A stretch of DNA of 56,342 nt from Burkholderiales bacterium (lineage in GTDB: Bacteria > Pseudomonadota > Gammaproteobacteria > Burkholderiales > Casimicrobiaceae): positions 1-56,342 of the forward strand of contig JAISYH010000044.1 in NCBI GenBank assembly GCA_031270015.1. The letters are read 5' to 3'. Below, one piece after another: positions 36,501 through 44,148 of this stretch (within the stretch, counting starts at the first letter, position 1; the number at the start of each line of letters is the position of its first letter). The notes below the pieces were generated by a model that saw only the letters and a program-made list of their open reading frames with translations, was not told the origin of the DNA and searched no databases. A program made the position numbers and the translations under genes.

Positions 36501-38132
36501 ATGACCTGGCTTCAAAATTATAATCCGCTCGGTTTCTTCCCCGCGTCGATATTGTTGGCAGTGTTGCCCATCTTGTTTTTCGTCGTAACATTGATCGTAT
36601 TGCGCTGGCGTATCCAGGCGGCGAGCGCGGGAACGTTGTTGTTGAGCCTGGTGTTGGCTGTTACCGTGTACGAGATGCCGTTGTTTTCGGCGCTGGCGGC
36701 GGCGATTTACGGCTTTTGCTACGGCTTGTGGCCTATCGCCGGAATCATTTTTAGCGTCGTATTCCTTTATCGGCTTACGATTAAAAGCGGGCAGTTCGGA
36801 GTAATACGCGCCTCCATCGCCTCGATCACGCCCGACGCGCGTTTGCAACTCATCTTGATCGGTTTCGCGTTCAGCGCGTTTTTGGAAGGAGCGGCAGGAT
36901 ACGGCGCGCCGGTGGCGATCACTGCCGCGCTGCTGGTCGGTTTGGGTTTCGATCCGATTCGCGCCGCCATGCTTTGCCTGGTCGCCAATACCGCGCCGGT
37001 GGCGTTTGGCGCGATGGGTACCTCGATTACCGTTGCCTCGCAAGTGAGTCAAGTCGAATTGACGGCATTGACGCGAGTCGCCGGAATTCAGTTGCCGTTG
37101 TTTTCACTATTGACATTATTATGGATCATCGTGACGTTGTCCGGGTGGCGCGGCGCGTTTGCCATTTTGCCCGCGCTCTTGGTTGCCGGCGCCAGTTTTG
37201 CCGGGACGATGATGGCGACGGCGTTTTGGATCGGTCCGCAACTGCCGGCGATCACTTCGTCGATTGCTTGTATGCTGGCGCTGACGATCTTTCTTCGTTA
37301 TTGGCAACCGGCGCAGGTGATGCGTTTACGTGAACACGCGCCAATTTACCCGAAAATGATCGACGCGCCGAAACTCAATTTTGGCACGGTGCTGTACGCA
37401 TGGCTACCGTTCATATTATTGACCGCCGCTGTGGTGTTGTGGGGGAGTAAAACATTTCAATCGCTTTTCGGCGAAACGGGAATTTTCGCGGACGCAGTAT
37501 TATTGATCGAAGTCCCGTTTTTGCACGGCGTGATTTATAAGACAGCGCCCATCGTTGGTGAAAATACGCTTTACCCGGCAATTTACCATCTTGATCTTCT
37601 TAGCGCGATGGGCGCAGGCATCTTTGCCGCGGCGTTGCTTTCGGCGATATGTCTGCGCTTGCCATTGCGTAGCGTCGCCGAGGTTTTCGTCGGAACTTTT
37701 CATGGATTGAAATGGACGATACTCAGTATCGGATTGATTTTGGGATTTGCGACGCTATCCAATTATTCTGGCATGTCAGCGACGTTGGCGCTCTTTCTGG
37801 CGCAGAGCGGCAGTGTTTATCCGTTGTTAGCGCCGCTATTGGGCTGGTTCGGTGTTTTCTTGACGGGTTCGGATACTTCCTCGAACGCGCTTTTTGCGCC
37901 GTTACAAGCGATGGTTGCCGATCAGATCGGCGTTTCCGACGCGTTGTTGGTGGCGGGCAATAGTTTGGGTGGCGCGGCAGGTAAAATGATTTCGCCGCAA
38001 TCGATCTCGGTAGCTTGCGCCGCTGTCGGTTTATTGGGAAGAGAAGGCGATTTACTGAAAGCGACGCTTAAAGCCAGCGCGATATTCGCTGTGATTTCCG
38101 GCGTGGTTATTTTCGCGCAAGCACTCATTTGA
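36501..38132 (+). CDS. lctP: L-lactate permease, LctP family
   Basis: A 543-residue protein with about 12-14 membrane helices. The family hallmark AFLEGAAGYGAPVAITAALL is present at about residue 130, with NTAPVAFGAMGTSI and GSDTSSNALF later. It is a proton-coupled uptake system for lactate and possibly glycolate. No lactate dehydrogenase genes lie next to it. Confidence 0.93.
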   Translation: MTWLQNYNPLGFFPASILLAVLPILFFVVTLIVLRWRIQAASAGTLLLSLVLAVTVYEMPLFSALAAAIYGFCYGLWPIAGIIFSVVFLYRLTIKSGQFGVIRASIASITPDARLQLILIGFAFSAFLEGAAGYGAPVAITAALLVGLGFDPIRAAMLCLVANTAPVAFGAMGTSITVASQVSQVELTALTRVAGIQLPLFSLLTLLWIIVTLSGWRGAFAILPALLVAGASFAGTMMATAFWIGPQLPAITSSIACMLALTIFLRYWQPAQVMRLREHAPIYPKMIDAPKLNFGTVLYAWLPFILLTAAVVLWGSKTFQSLFGETGIFADAVLLIEVPFLHGVIYKTAPIVGENTLYPAIYHLDLLSAMGAGIFAAALLSAICLRLPLRSVAEVFVGTFHGLKWTILSIGLILGFATLSNYSGMSATLALFLAQSGSVYPLLAPLLGWFGVFLTGSDTSSNALFAPLQAMVADQIGVSDALLVAGNSLGGAAGKMISPQSISVACAAVGLLGREGDLLKATLKASAIFAVISGVVIFAQALI

Positions 38133-38156
38133 AAGATACTCGGCGCGTATTAAACA

Positions 38157-38170
38157 TTGATCTAGATCAG
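38157..38170 (+). promoter_or_regulatory. FNR/ANR-type operator
   Basis: TTGATCTAGATCAG differs from the FNR consensus TTGAT-N4-ATCAA only at the last base. It lies about 155 bp before the tetrahaem cytochrome gene. The TAAAAT at 38211-38216 would put the box near -60 relative to a start at about 38223, a class I activating position. Confidence 0.65.
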
Positions 38171-38324
38171 AAATATCGTTGAGCGCAAATAGGGATGCCT
38201 AAAACTTGAATAAAATGCTAGAGTTTGTTGAAAGAGCGGAGCGTGGAGATCGACGCGGCGCGCTGGATAACTAAGATTAAGACGCGCTGAACGAAAGCAC
38301 GGATTTCTTATAGGAAGGAAAAAG

Positions 38325-38831
38325 ATGAAGAAAGTAGTTTGGTTATGGTTGGTTATCGGCATTATCGTCGGCTCGGCAGCGCTGGGCGTGACTGAGTTTG
38401 CGTTGCATGCGACTAGCACGAATGAATTTTGTTCTTCGTGCCACAAAAATGACGCGGCTCCGGAATGGAGAGCATCCAAGCACTACGTCAATGCTTATGG
38501 CGTACGGGCGGGATGCTCGGATTGCCATATTCCGAAAGATTTCGTGCCCAAGATGATTCGTAAAACGAAAGCGCTGGGAGAAGTATACGGACATTTCACT
38601 GGCGTGATTGACACTCCTGAAAAATTCGAAGCCAAACGCCTCGAAATGGCGGAAAGCGAATGGAAACGTTTGAAAGCCAATGGTGCGCAGGAATGTCGTA
38701 ATTGTCACTTCATGGATGCCGTCAACAATCCCGACAAAGAGTATTTAGCCGATATGCATAAAGGCGTTCTGGAAAGCGGCGAACAAGTTTGCACGGATTG
38801 TCACAAAGGAGTTGCGCATAAAGCGCCTTGA
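38325..38831 (+). CDS. NapC/NirT-family tetrahaem cytochrome c
   Basis: A 168-residue protein with AAGGA upstream. One N-terminal membrane anchor (VVWLWLVIGIIVGSAALGV) is followed by four haem c sites: CSSCH, CSDCH, CRNCH and CTDCH. Members take electrons from the quinol pool and pass them to periplasmic reductases (nitrate, nitrite, TMAO or others). No terminal reductase gene lies here. The FNR-type box upstream suggests induction when oxygen is low. Confidence 0.9.
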   Translation: MKKVVWLWLVIGIIVGSAALGVTEFALHATSTNEFCSSCHKNDAAPEWRASKHYVNAYGVRAGCSDCHIPKDFVPKMIRKTKALGEVYGHFTGVIDTPEKFEAKRLEMAESEWKRLKANGAQECRNCHFMDAVNNPDKEYLADMHKGVLESGEQVCTDCHKGVAHKAP

Positions 38832-38916
38832 CGGGATCAGGGTATATACTTGATGCGTTTTGATTTATATTAAATGGCGCGAAAGCGCATTCACCGAGGA
38901 AGAGAGAGGAGAAAAC

Positions 38917-39210
38917 ATGAAATTGAAGTTCTTGGTTTTGGTTGCGGCAGGCGCGGTATTTGCCGCTGGCGCGGTTTCGGCTCAGGATGTCGATACTTTC
39001 GTAAAAAATAAATGCTTGATATGTCATGATGTCGAGAAGAAGAAAATGGGCGCGCCGTTCAAAGAGTCGTCAGCGAAATATGCTGCTAATGCCAACGCCG
39101 TTGCCGAATTGTTGCCTAAATTGAAAGATGGCAAAGACGGTCATCCGAAAGTCGCGGGTAGTGACGAAGAACTGAAAGCCGCGCTTGGAAAGGCGTTGAG
39201 CTATAAATAA
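38917..39210 (+). CDS. Small periplasmic class I cytochrome c
   Basis: A 97-residue protein. The start at 38917 follows AGGAG. A signal peptide ending in VSAQ is followed by a single haem site CLICH. Met residues downstream (KKKMGAPF) could give the sixth ligand. It looks like a c-551/c-552 type electron carrier and probably works with the tetrahaem protein 85 bp upstream. Confidence 0.88.
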   Translation: MKLKFLVLVAAGAVFAAGAVSAQDVDTFVKNKCLICHDVEKKKMGAPFKESSAKYAANANAVAELLPKLKDGKDGHPKVAGSDEELKAALGKALSYK

Positions 39211-39258
39211 AGTTTGGGAACGGAAAACCGTTGATTTCATAGCGCGTTTCGTCGTTCA

Positions 39259-39301
39259 CCGAAAACAAAAAGGCGGAATTTTTCCGCCTTTTTGTTTTCG
39301 G
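39259..39301. terminator. Bidirectional terminator with 20-bp perfect inverted repeat
   Basis: The arms 39259-39278 and 39282-39301 are exactly complementary around loop TTT. The core AGGCGGAA / TTCCGCCT is flanked by A- and T-runs on both sides, so it can stop transcription from either direction. It separates the cytochrome gene from the phage remnant. Confidence 0.9.
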
Positions 39302-39318
39302 GTGGGATGTTCCGGATG

Positions 39319-39823
39319 GCGCCGGAATGGTCACCGACCAGCCGGACGCCGCCGTCCAACGTTTGACGGCAACCCGCTTGTGGCGGCGGTTGGCAAAGCG
39401 CGCGAGATTGGGGTGCCCTTTTTGCCGTAACAAATTGCCCTTCCGGTCGGTACGCAGCCGCACCGTGCCGGAACGCGGGGCAAAATCAATCGTGCCCCCT
39501 TCGTGTTGGATGCGGGCATAGGGCATGTTGCTCGATACTCGCGCGTAATCGCTGCCGTACGAGCGCGAGAGGGAGGTGTACAGGTAGCCGCGATCACGCA
39601 GCATCTGGTTGCCCTTGCCGCGCTTGGCGCGGCTCTTGAGCGTTGCTTTGGAGAGCGGCGTCCAGCGCGGGCGCCCCTGCGCCAAAATGTTATCTTGGAC
39701 TTCGCGCAGCATCCGGTCGGCGATGGCGCGCGTCACCGGCGCCGGATTTTTGGCCACCCGCATTAACCGTTGTAGCGTTGGCGTCACGGTATCGTGGGTG
39801 AGCGGCTTGATCGTGATTTGCAT
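39319..39823 (-). pseudogene. Phage virion morphogenesis protein (Mu gpG-like), truncated
   Basis: The first 168 codons read as a phage virion morphogenesis protein: MQITIKPLTHDTVTPTLQRL, LREVQDNILAQGRPRWTPLS, then MPYARIQHEGGTIDFAPRSG and WSVTIPA. Such proteins normally continue with a P-F-L-G-type ending. Here the frame instead runs through the cytochrome terminator and ends in the cytochrome gene as nonsense sequence. The gene is therefore cut at about 39319. It is a decayed piece of a Mu-like prophage. Confidence 0.75.
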
Positions 39824-40269
39824 GGTTGATTTTCCTAATCGCTTGGAGTATCCTGATGCTACGAGCTGCGACGTCAGAAATTTTCATCAGAAAAATTTTC
39901 GCTTAGGTGCTGACAGGGTCGGCGCAATAGCAGTAAGCAGTAGCGCCGATTGCGATGGAGAGGGAAGCGGCCTCCCGTAGCTCGTTTTCATTTTCTCGTC
40001 CCCATTCCCGTCCCCAATCTTCTTCTTGCTAACCGTTGTAGCGTTGGCGTCACAGTATCGTGGGTGAGCGGCTTGATTGTGATTTGCATGGTTGATTTTC
40101 CTAATCGCTTGGAGTATCCTGATGCTACGAGCTACGACGTCAGAAATTTTCGCCTAGGTGCTGACAGGGTTGGCGCAATAGCAGTAAGTAGTCGCGCCGA
40201 TTGCGATGAAGGGAACGGTGGCCTTCCGTAGCTCGTTTTCATTTTCTCGTCCCTAGTCTTCTTCTTGCT
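39765..40269. repeat. Tandem duplication, period 266 bp, across a phage F-G gene junction
   Basis: Copy 1 (39765-40030) and copy 2 (40031 to about 40269) are nearly identical except for small indels, including a 15-bp insertion near 39887 in copy 1. Each copy holds, on the minus strand, the end of the F-like gene (ARRRLGT...RK and stop), a spacer, and the first 20 codons of the G-like gene. Confidence 0.9.
39988..40089 (-). pseudogene. Duplicated start of the gpG-like gene
   Basis: The second copy of the G start encodes the same first 20 residues as the gene at 39823. It then fuses in frame to the duplicated end of the F-like gene (ARRRLGTG) and stops after 33 residues. It is a by-product of the tandem duplication. 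Confidence 0.8.
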
Positions 40270-40571
40270 CGCTCCCGTATCCATGTCCCGGACAACACCG
40301 GAAACAACCTATCGTTATACAGTTCGCCGGGATCTCGTATTACGTAGCCGGTGGTCACACTGTTGGTGTGCATCGTTTCTTTGGGCGTACCACGAATAAT
40401 ACGTTCGCGCAGATTGTAATCGAGCGAGACGACGATCTTGTCTTTACTTTGATAACCGGGCAGGATATAGAGCAACGCGGGCGCGGGGCGTCCCGGCGAC
40501 TGATCCAACAGGATGGCTTCGGCGTCGCGCAGCAGGCGCGGTAATTCGTCCCATTGTTCGCGTGGCAGCGC
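40239..40571 (-). pseudogene. C-terminal fragment of a Mu gpF-like phage head protein
   Basis: A 110-codon fragment without its 5' part; an in-frame stop lies just upstream at 40572-40574. The text LPREQWDELPRLLRDAEAIL, PALLYILPGYQSKDKIVVSL and NSVTTGYVIRDPGELYN resembles the C-terminal domain of Mu F-like minor head proteins (PBECR-type region). It lies before the G-like gene on the same strand, as F precedes G in Mu. Confidence 0.65.
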
Positions 40572-40594
40572 CTATCTTGAAGCAAGCATTGTCG

Positions 40595-40600
40595 TATAAT
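40595..40600 (+). promoter_or_regulatory. TATAAT box before the HslV-like gene
   Basis: A perfect TATAAT lies 29 bp before the ATG at 40630. No good -35 is found at 16-18 bp. It abuts the phage gene fragment. Confidence 0.45.
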
Positions 40601-40629
40601 CGCGTCTATTTTCTTTTGGAGCCTATGCC

Positions 40630-41190
40630 ATGACCACATTGGTCGTTGTCAAGAAAAACAATGAAATCGTAATTGCCGCCGATTCGCTGTGCACGTTTGG
40701 CGACACCAAACTTTCCGCCGCTTACGATCACAGTCCAGAAAAAATTCTTCGCCATCAGGACAGTTATATCGCGTTGTGCGGCTCAGCGGCGCATCAGTTG
40801 GTATTTGAAAATTTGCTCAAACAAAATACACTCGATTTGTCGAGCAGGAACGCGATTTTCGAGAGCTTCTGCATGTTGCATCCGCAGCTCAAGGAACAGC
40901 ATTTTCTCAATCCCAAGGAAGAAGACAATGATCCGTATGAATCAAGCCAAGTCACGGCGTTGATTGCTAATGCGCGAGGGATTTTCGGCGTTTATTCGAT
41001 GCGCGAAGTGTTCGAGTACACCCGTTTTTGGGCGACAGGATCGGGCTACGAGTTCGCGCTTGGCGCGATGAACGCGGTTTATCCACATTTGGACAGCGCG
41101 GAAACCATCGCCAAAATCGGTATCGACACCAGCGCCACTTTCGATAGAAATACTGCGTTGCCGATGACACTTTATAAGATCAACGTTTGA
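40630..41190 (+). CDS. HslV-like Ntn hydrolase (betaproteobacterial proteasome homologue type)
   Basis: A 186-residue protein with TGGAG upstream. It begins MTTLVVVKKNNEIVIAADS, matching HslV and proteasome beta subunits: Thr2 becomes the N-terminal nucleophile after Met removal, Asp18 corresponds to catalytic Asp17, and Lys38 in EKI probably corresponds to Lys33. FWATGSGYEFALGAMNAVY matches the conserved G-S-G-x-x-x-A-x-G-A helix. No hslU or other unfoldase gene is adjacent, unlike hslVU. It fits the orphan family described as BPH, thought to form self-compartmentalised rings. Substrates are unknown. Confidence 0.75.
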   Translation: MTTLVVVKKNNEIVIAADSLCTFGDTKLSAAYDHSPEKILRHQDSYIALCGSAAHQLVFENLLKQNTLDLSSRNAIFESFCMLHPQLKEQHFLNPKEEDNDPYESSQVTALIANARGIFGVYSMREVFEYTRFWATGSGYEFALGAMNAVYPHLDSAETIAKIGIDTSATFDRNTALPMTLYKINV

Positions 41191-41350
41191 TTATTTTCAA
41201 GAAACAACATTAAGAAAATGTTTTAATATATTGAAATAAAAGTAATTTATTAAATTTTACCTACCTCATCAAATGTAATCGAAGTCATATATAAATTGTA
41301 ACGAATTTTCATCCTAGCCGTATTGGCATAAGATGTTTTCATAGTAAGAT

Positions 41351-41384
41351 CAATGTGTTATATATTGCTATACATAACACATTG
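41351..41384. repeat. Inverted repeat, 11-bp arms
   Basis: CAATGTGTTAT (41351-41361) and ATAACACATTG (41374-41384) are perfectly complementary around a 12-base AT-rich centre. It could be an operator or a mobile-element end. Confidence 0.6.
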
Positions 41385-41399
41385 TTGTCAGTGTGCCGG

Positions 41400-41472
41400 C
41401 AACCCATCAGCATCTGTGCGACTTTCTGACGTCACGGCTTTGTGGATAGATTACATTCGAAATGATGGGTTG
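41400..41472. repeat. Spaced inverted repeat, 10-bp arms
   Basis: CAACCCATCA (41400-41409) and TGATGGGTTG (41463-41472) are perfectly complementary with 53 bases between them. The spacing suits the ends of a small non-autonomous element or a looped RNA, but chance is possible. Confidence 0.35.
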
Positions 41473-41475
41473 TAA

Positions 41476-41553
41476 GTGCACAAAACCGATATCACAGGAT
41501 ATGGCGGCGAACAGATCAGTTACGCGCTCAAAGATTCTTTGGGCGAACCTTAA
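41476..41553 (+). other. Possible gene fragment, 25 codons
   Basis: A GTG-started frame reads HKTDITGYGGEQISYALKDS and stops at 41551-41553. The composition looks protein-like, but there is no ribosome site and an in-frame stop sits directly upstream. It may be the 3' remnant of a lost gene. The stop overlaps the modA stop on the other strand. Confidence 0.25.
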
Positions 41554-42386
41554 TATCCCAACATCGCCGCTGTTTCGCCGTTGGGCAGTTTGAATCCGTA
41601 ATCGAGTAACGTCTTTTTCGCTTCACGTGTCTGCATGAAATCGAAAAACATTTGTGCCGTATTGCTTGCGCCTTTGAGCAAAACCATATACTGAATCAAT
41701 GGCTCACTGATCATGTCGGAAAGTAATACTGCTCGCCCGCCATTCTCGTATACGGATTTTCTGGCTTGCGCGTAGGAAATCAGCCCGCCTTGCACGGCAG
41801 GGTCTTTGGTTAATTCCAGGACTTCCATCACATTATCGGCAAACATCAGTTTGTCTTGCATATCGTCCAGAACGAGTTTGCGGCGTAATGTTCGTTCGGC
41901 AAGACGACCATAGGGCGAATCTTTCGGATCAGCAATCGCCAGATGCCGCAGACGATTTTCACGCAGCGCGCCGCGAATATCGTTGAGCATCGCGTCGGCT
42001 TTCAACGGTGAATCAGGCGGTACATAAAATGCCAGATTGGCAACTGCGTAAGGCTTGCTTGCTTTCAGGCTTCTGTTTTCATCGACGATTCTTTGCGCCC
42101 ATGTTTCGTCACCCGCGAGAAACAATTCGACTGACGCGCCGGCGGCGATTTGTTGGTAAACATCGCCGGGCGCGCCAAACTGTACGCGAACTTTTCCACC
42201 GTTTCTTTGCTCAAACAATCTGACGAGCGCGGGGAAGACTTGCTGCAAGTCGGAAGAAGCCGCAATGAGCGGTGGAGCCGGTTGCGGCGCGTTGGGGGCA
42301 GCCTGTTGCGCTATTGTTTTCTGCGGTAAAAAAGCGCCGATGGACGCAAATGCCAAAAGTACGAACAATGTTTTTTTCATTTCCAT
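41550..42386 (-). CDS. modA: Molybdate-type ABC transporter substrate-binding protein (ModA-like)
   Basis: A 278-residue periplasmic protein with a signal peptide (LFVLLAFASIGAF) and a Pro/Ala linker. The mature start LIAASSDLQQVFPALVRLFE and FGAPGDVYQQIAAGASVELF carry the two Ser/Ala positions that bind the oxyanion in ModA. The end EAKKTLLDYGFKLP is also typical. No modB or modC gene is next to it, so it is an orphan or pairs with a distant permease. Molybdenum supply would fit anaerobic reductases. Confidence 0.82.
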   Translation of the reverse strand: MEMKKTLFVLLAFASIGAFLPQKTIAQQAAPNAPQPAPPLIAASSDLQQVFPALVRLFEQRNGGKVRVQFGAPGDVYQQIAAGASVELFLAGDETWAQRIVDENRSLKASKPYAVANLAFYVPPDSPLKADAMLNDIRGALRENRLRHLAIADPKDSPYGRLAERTLRRKLVLDDMQDKLMFADNVMEVLELTKDPAVQGGLISYAQARKSVYENGGRAVLLSDMISEPLIQYMVLLKGASNTAQMFFDFMQTREAKKTLLDYGFKLPNGETAAMLGY

Positions 42387-42471
42387 TGAAAGATGATATG
42401 AACAATATCATTCTAACGCAATTTTTCATGAGCGCATTTCCACACAAAGAAAGACAAAGACGCCCGGTTTC

Positions 42472-42500
42472 GTGTCAAATGTTATCCGATATGCGATAAT
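42472..42500 (+). promoter_or_regulatory. Promoter of the HslJ-like lipoprotein gene
   Basis: GTGTCA (42472-42477), a 17-bp spacer and an extended -10 TGCGATAAT (42492-42500) are present. The predicted transcript would start about 23 bp before the ATG at 42530. Confidence 0.6.
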
Positions 42501-42529
42501 CGTCGGCGATTGATTTTCTTGTGCGCACA

Positions 42530-43030
42530 ATGAAAAAAATCCTTTTTTCATGTATTTTCGTCGTAGTGTCCGTTCTTGCGGCTTGTAATCACGACACTGC
42601 CGACGTCGTCGAAGTTTCGGAACGCCCGATTTCCGCGCCCGCCGCGGCGGAATCCGTTGCGCCTCAGCCTGAATCGTCACCACAACCGTTGCAAAACGTC
42701 CCCTGGAGTTGGCAATACACCATCAACGCGCAAAACGAACGCATCGCGCCGGATCGCCCCGAACGTTACACGTTGCTGCTGCGCCCCGATGGCGGTGTCG
42801 CCGTGCTTGCCGACTGTAATCGCGGCGGTACGGCTTTCCAGGAAAACGAGGGTAAGCTTGCGTTCGAAATGATCGCCATGACCAAAATGTCGTGTTCGCC
42901 GAAATCAAAAGCCGACGTTTTTCTCTCTGGACTGCACGATGTTGAAAGTTATCATATCGACGGAACGACATTGACCTTCACGCTGCGCGACCGAAGTATG
43001 ATGATTTTTGTTCCGCTCGCCGTGCCTTGA
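42530..43030 (+). CDS. META-domain (HslJ-like) lipoprotein
   Basis: A 166-residue protein starting MKKILF at 42530. The signal peptide ends in the lipobox VLAAC. A Pro/Ala/Glu-rich linker follows. The folded part (RYTLLLRPDGGVAVLADCNR, GKLAFEMIAMTKMSC, FLSGLHDVESYHIDG) has the LxFxxxGxVxxxxxCN and T-x-M-x-C pattern of META/HslJ domains. It is outer-membrane or periplasmic; the role is unknown, often linked to stress or heat-shock response. The next gene starts one base after its stop. Confidence 0.75.
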   Translation: MKKILFSCIFVVVSVLAACNHDTADVVEVSERPISAPAAAESVAPQPESSPQPLQNVPWSWQYTINAQNERIAPDRPERYTLLLRPDGGVAVLADCNRGGTAFQENEGKLAFEMIAMTKMSCSPKSKADVFLSGLHDVESYHIDGTTLTFTLRDRSMMIFVPLAVP

Positions 43031-43031
43031 T

Positions 43032-43946
43032 ATGCCCGTTTCCGTTGTCACCATTAAACCCGGTTCATGGGCGGCGTGGAAAATCGCCTTTCGTCCGAAA
43101 ACTTTGTGGGTTGCTACCGTGCCGGTCGTCGTTGCCGCCGCGCTGGTTTTTTCGGCGGGACGAGCGATTCATTTGCCTTCGCTCGTCTTGGCGATGTTGT
43201 GCGCGGTGATGATTCAAATCATTACCAATTTACAAAACGATGTCGGTTATACTGCGCGCGGTCACGAAACTGGCGAGCGCATCGGTTTTCCACGCGCCAC
43301 GCAAACAGGATTACTGACGGCGCGTCACATTCGCATCGCGCTTTTGTTTTGCGCGCTTGTGACGATTCTGCTTGGGTTGCCGCTGGTGATTTGGCATGGC
43401 TTGCCTATTCTCATCATCGGCATCGCGTCGATGATTGCCGCCGTGTTGTACATGGCGGGCTTTCGTCCTATCGCCTATACCGCATTAGGCGAATTGTTTG
43501 TTTTCATTTTCTTTGGTCTTGTCGCCGTCAATGGCACGGTTTATCTGTTTACGCATCAAACATCGGCGGCGGCGTGGTTGTTGTCAGTGATCATCGGTCT
43601 GCTTGCCGCCGCTGTGCTGTTGGTCAATAATTACCGCGATGCCGAACATGATCGCAACACTGGACGCCGCACGTTGGTGGTCGTACTTGGCAAACGTCAT
43701 ACGCGGCGGCTTTACGCGGCAATGGTGTTCTTGCCTTTCATTCTATTGTTGCCGCTGACCGCGATTTCTCCGTTGCTGTTGTTACCGATGTTGGCATTAC
43801 CGCTCGCCATCCAGACATACCGTGCGTTAGGCACGACTTCATCCGGTTCAATGTTTAACACGATCATGCTACGCACGGTGCAACTGGAAGCGTTGTTCGG
43901 GTTACTGTTCTGTATAGGCAGCATTGCTGTGGGAATCATTAAATGA
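43032..43946 (+). CDS. menA: MenA-like UbiA-family prenyltransferase
   Basis: A 304-residue protein with about eight to nine membrane helices. The start at 43032 (MPVSVVTIKPGSWAAWKIAF) is the usual MenA start. The first Asp-rich motif is NLQNDVGYTARGHETGERIG, and the second is NNYRDAEHDRNTGRRTL. It probably attaches the prenyl chain to 1,4-dihydroxy-2-naphthoate in menaquinone synthesis. Menaquinone would match the quinol-oxidising NapC/NirT protein and anaerobic growth. No other men genes lie in the window. Confidence 0.85.
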   Translation: MPVSVVTIKPGSWAAWKIAFRPKTLWVATVPVVVAAALVFSAGRAIHLPSLVLAMLCAVMIQIITNLQNDVGYTARGHETGERIGFPRATQTGLLTARHIRIALLFCALVTILLGLPLVIWHGLPILIIGIASMIAAVLYMAGFRPIAYTALGELFVFIFFGLVAVNGTVYLFTHQTSAAAWLLSVIIGLLAAAVLLVNNYRDAEHDRNTGRRTLVVVLGKRHTRRLYAAMVFLPFILLLPLTAISPLLLLPMLALPLAIQTYRALGTTSSGSMFNTIMLRTVQLEALFGLLFCIGSIAVGIIK

Positions 43947-43948
43947 AG

Positions 43949-44122
43949 TCAGAACAACCCCATCATCATCATCCATCCGTAAAAAGAGATGTACAACGCC
44001 ACCAAAATCTTGGCAATCGGCTTAATCGCCGTAATGACGTTTTCGACGGATTCGGTGACGAATACTTTGATCGCCTCGTCGAAAGCCTCGCCGACAAACG
44101 AAAAAAGGTGAAATTCTTCCAT
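43949..44122 (-). pseudogene. VirB6-like N-terminal fragment
   Basis: A 57-codon frame starts at 44122 and ends at a TGA two bases from the menA stop. It reads FSFVGEAFDEAIKVFVTESV, then AIKPIAKILVALYISFYGWM. This matches the N-terminus and first membrane helix of VirB6/TrbL proteins, which are normally about 300 residues or longer. It follows the VirB5-like and lipoprotein genes in the order of conjugation operons. The rest of the gene is missing. Confidence 0.6.
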
Positions 44123-44148
44123 GATGGATCATTCAATCCGGTTAATGA

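Larger units (their letters stand above)
41191..41475. other. AT-rich intergenic region with two inverted repeats
   Basis: No gene is supported. It contains the inverted repeat at 41351-41384 and the left arm of another at 41400-41472. The first 150 bp are very AT-rich, unlike the flanking genes, and may be foreign or regulatory. Confidence 0.5.

Noticed and set aside
38850-38871. Second FNR-like site before the small cytochrome gene
   Set aside because: TTGAT at 38850 is not followed by the complementary half at the right distance, and promoter box spacing is too short.
39609-40231. Two similar plus-strand frames with the text MVDFPNRLEYPDATS
   Set aside because: Both lie opposite the phage G-like start and resemble each other only because the DNA is duplicated in tandem. 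There is no ribosome site and no family match.
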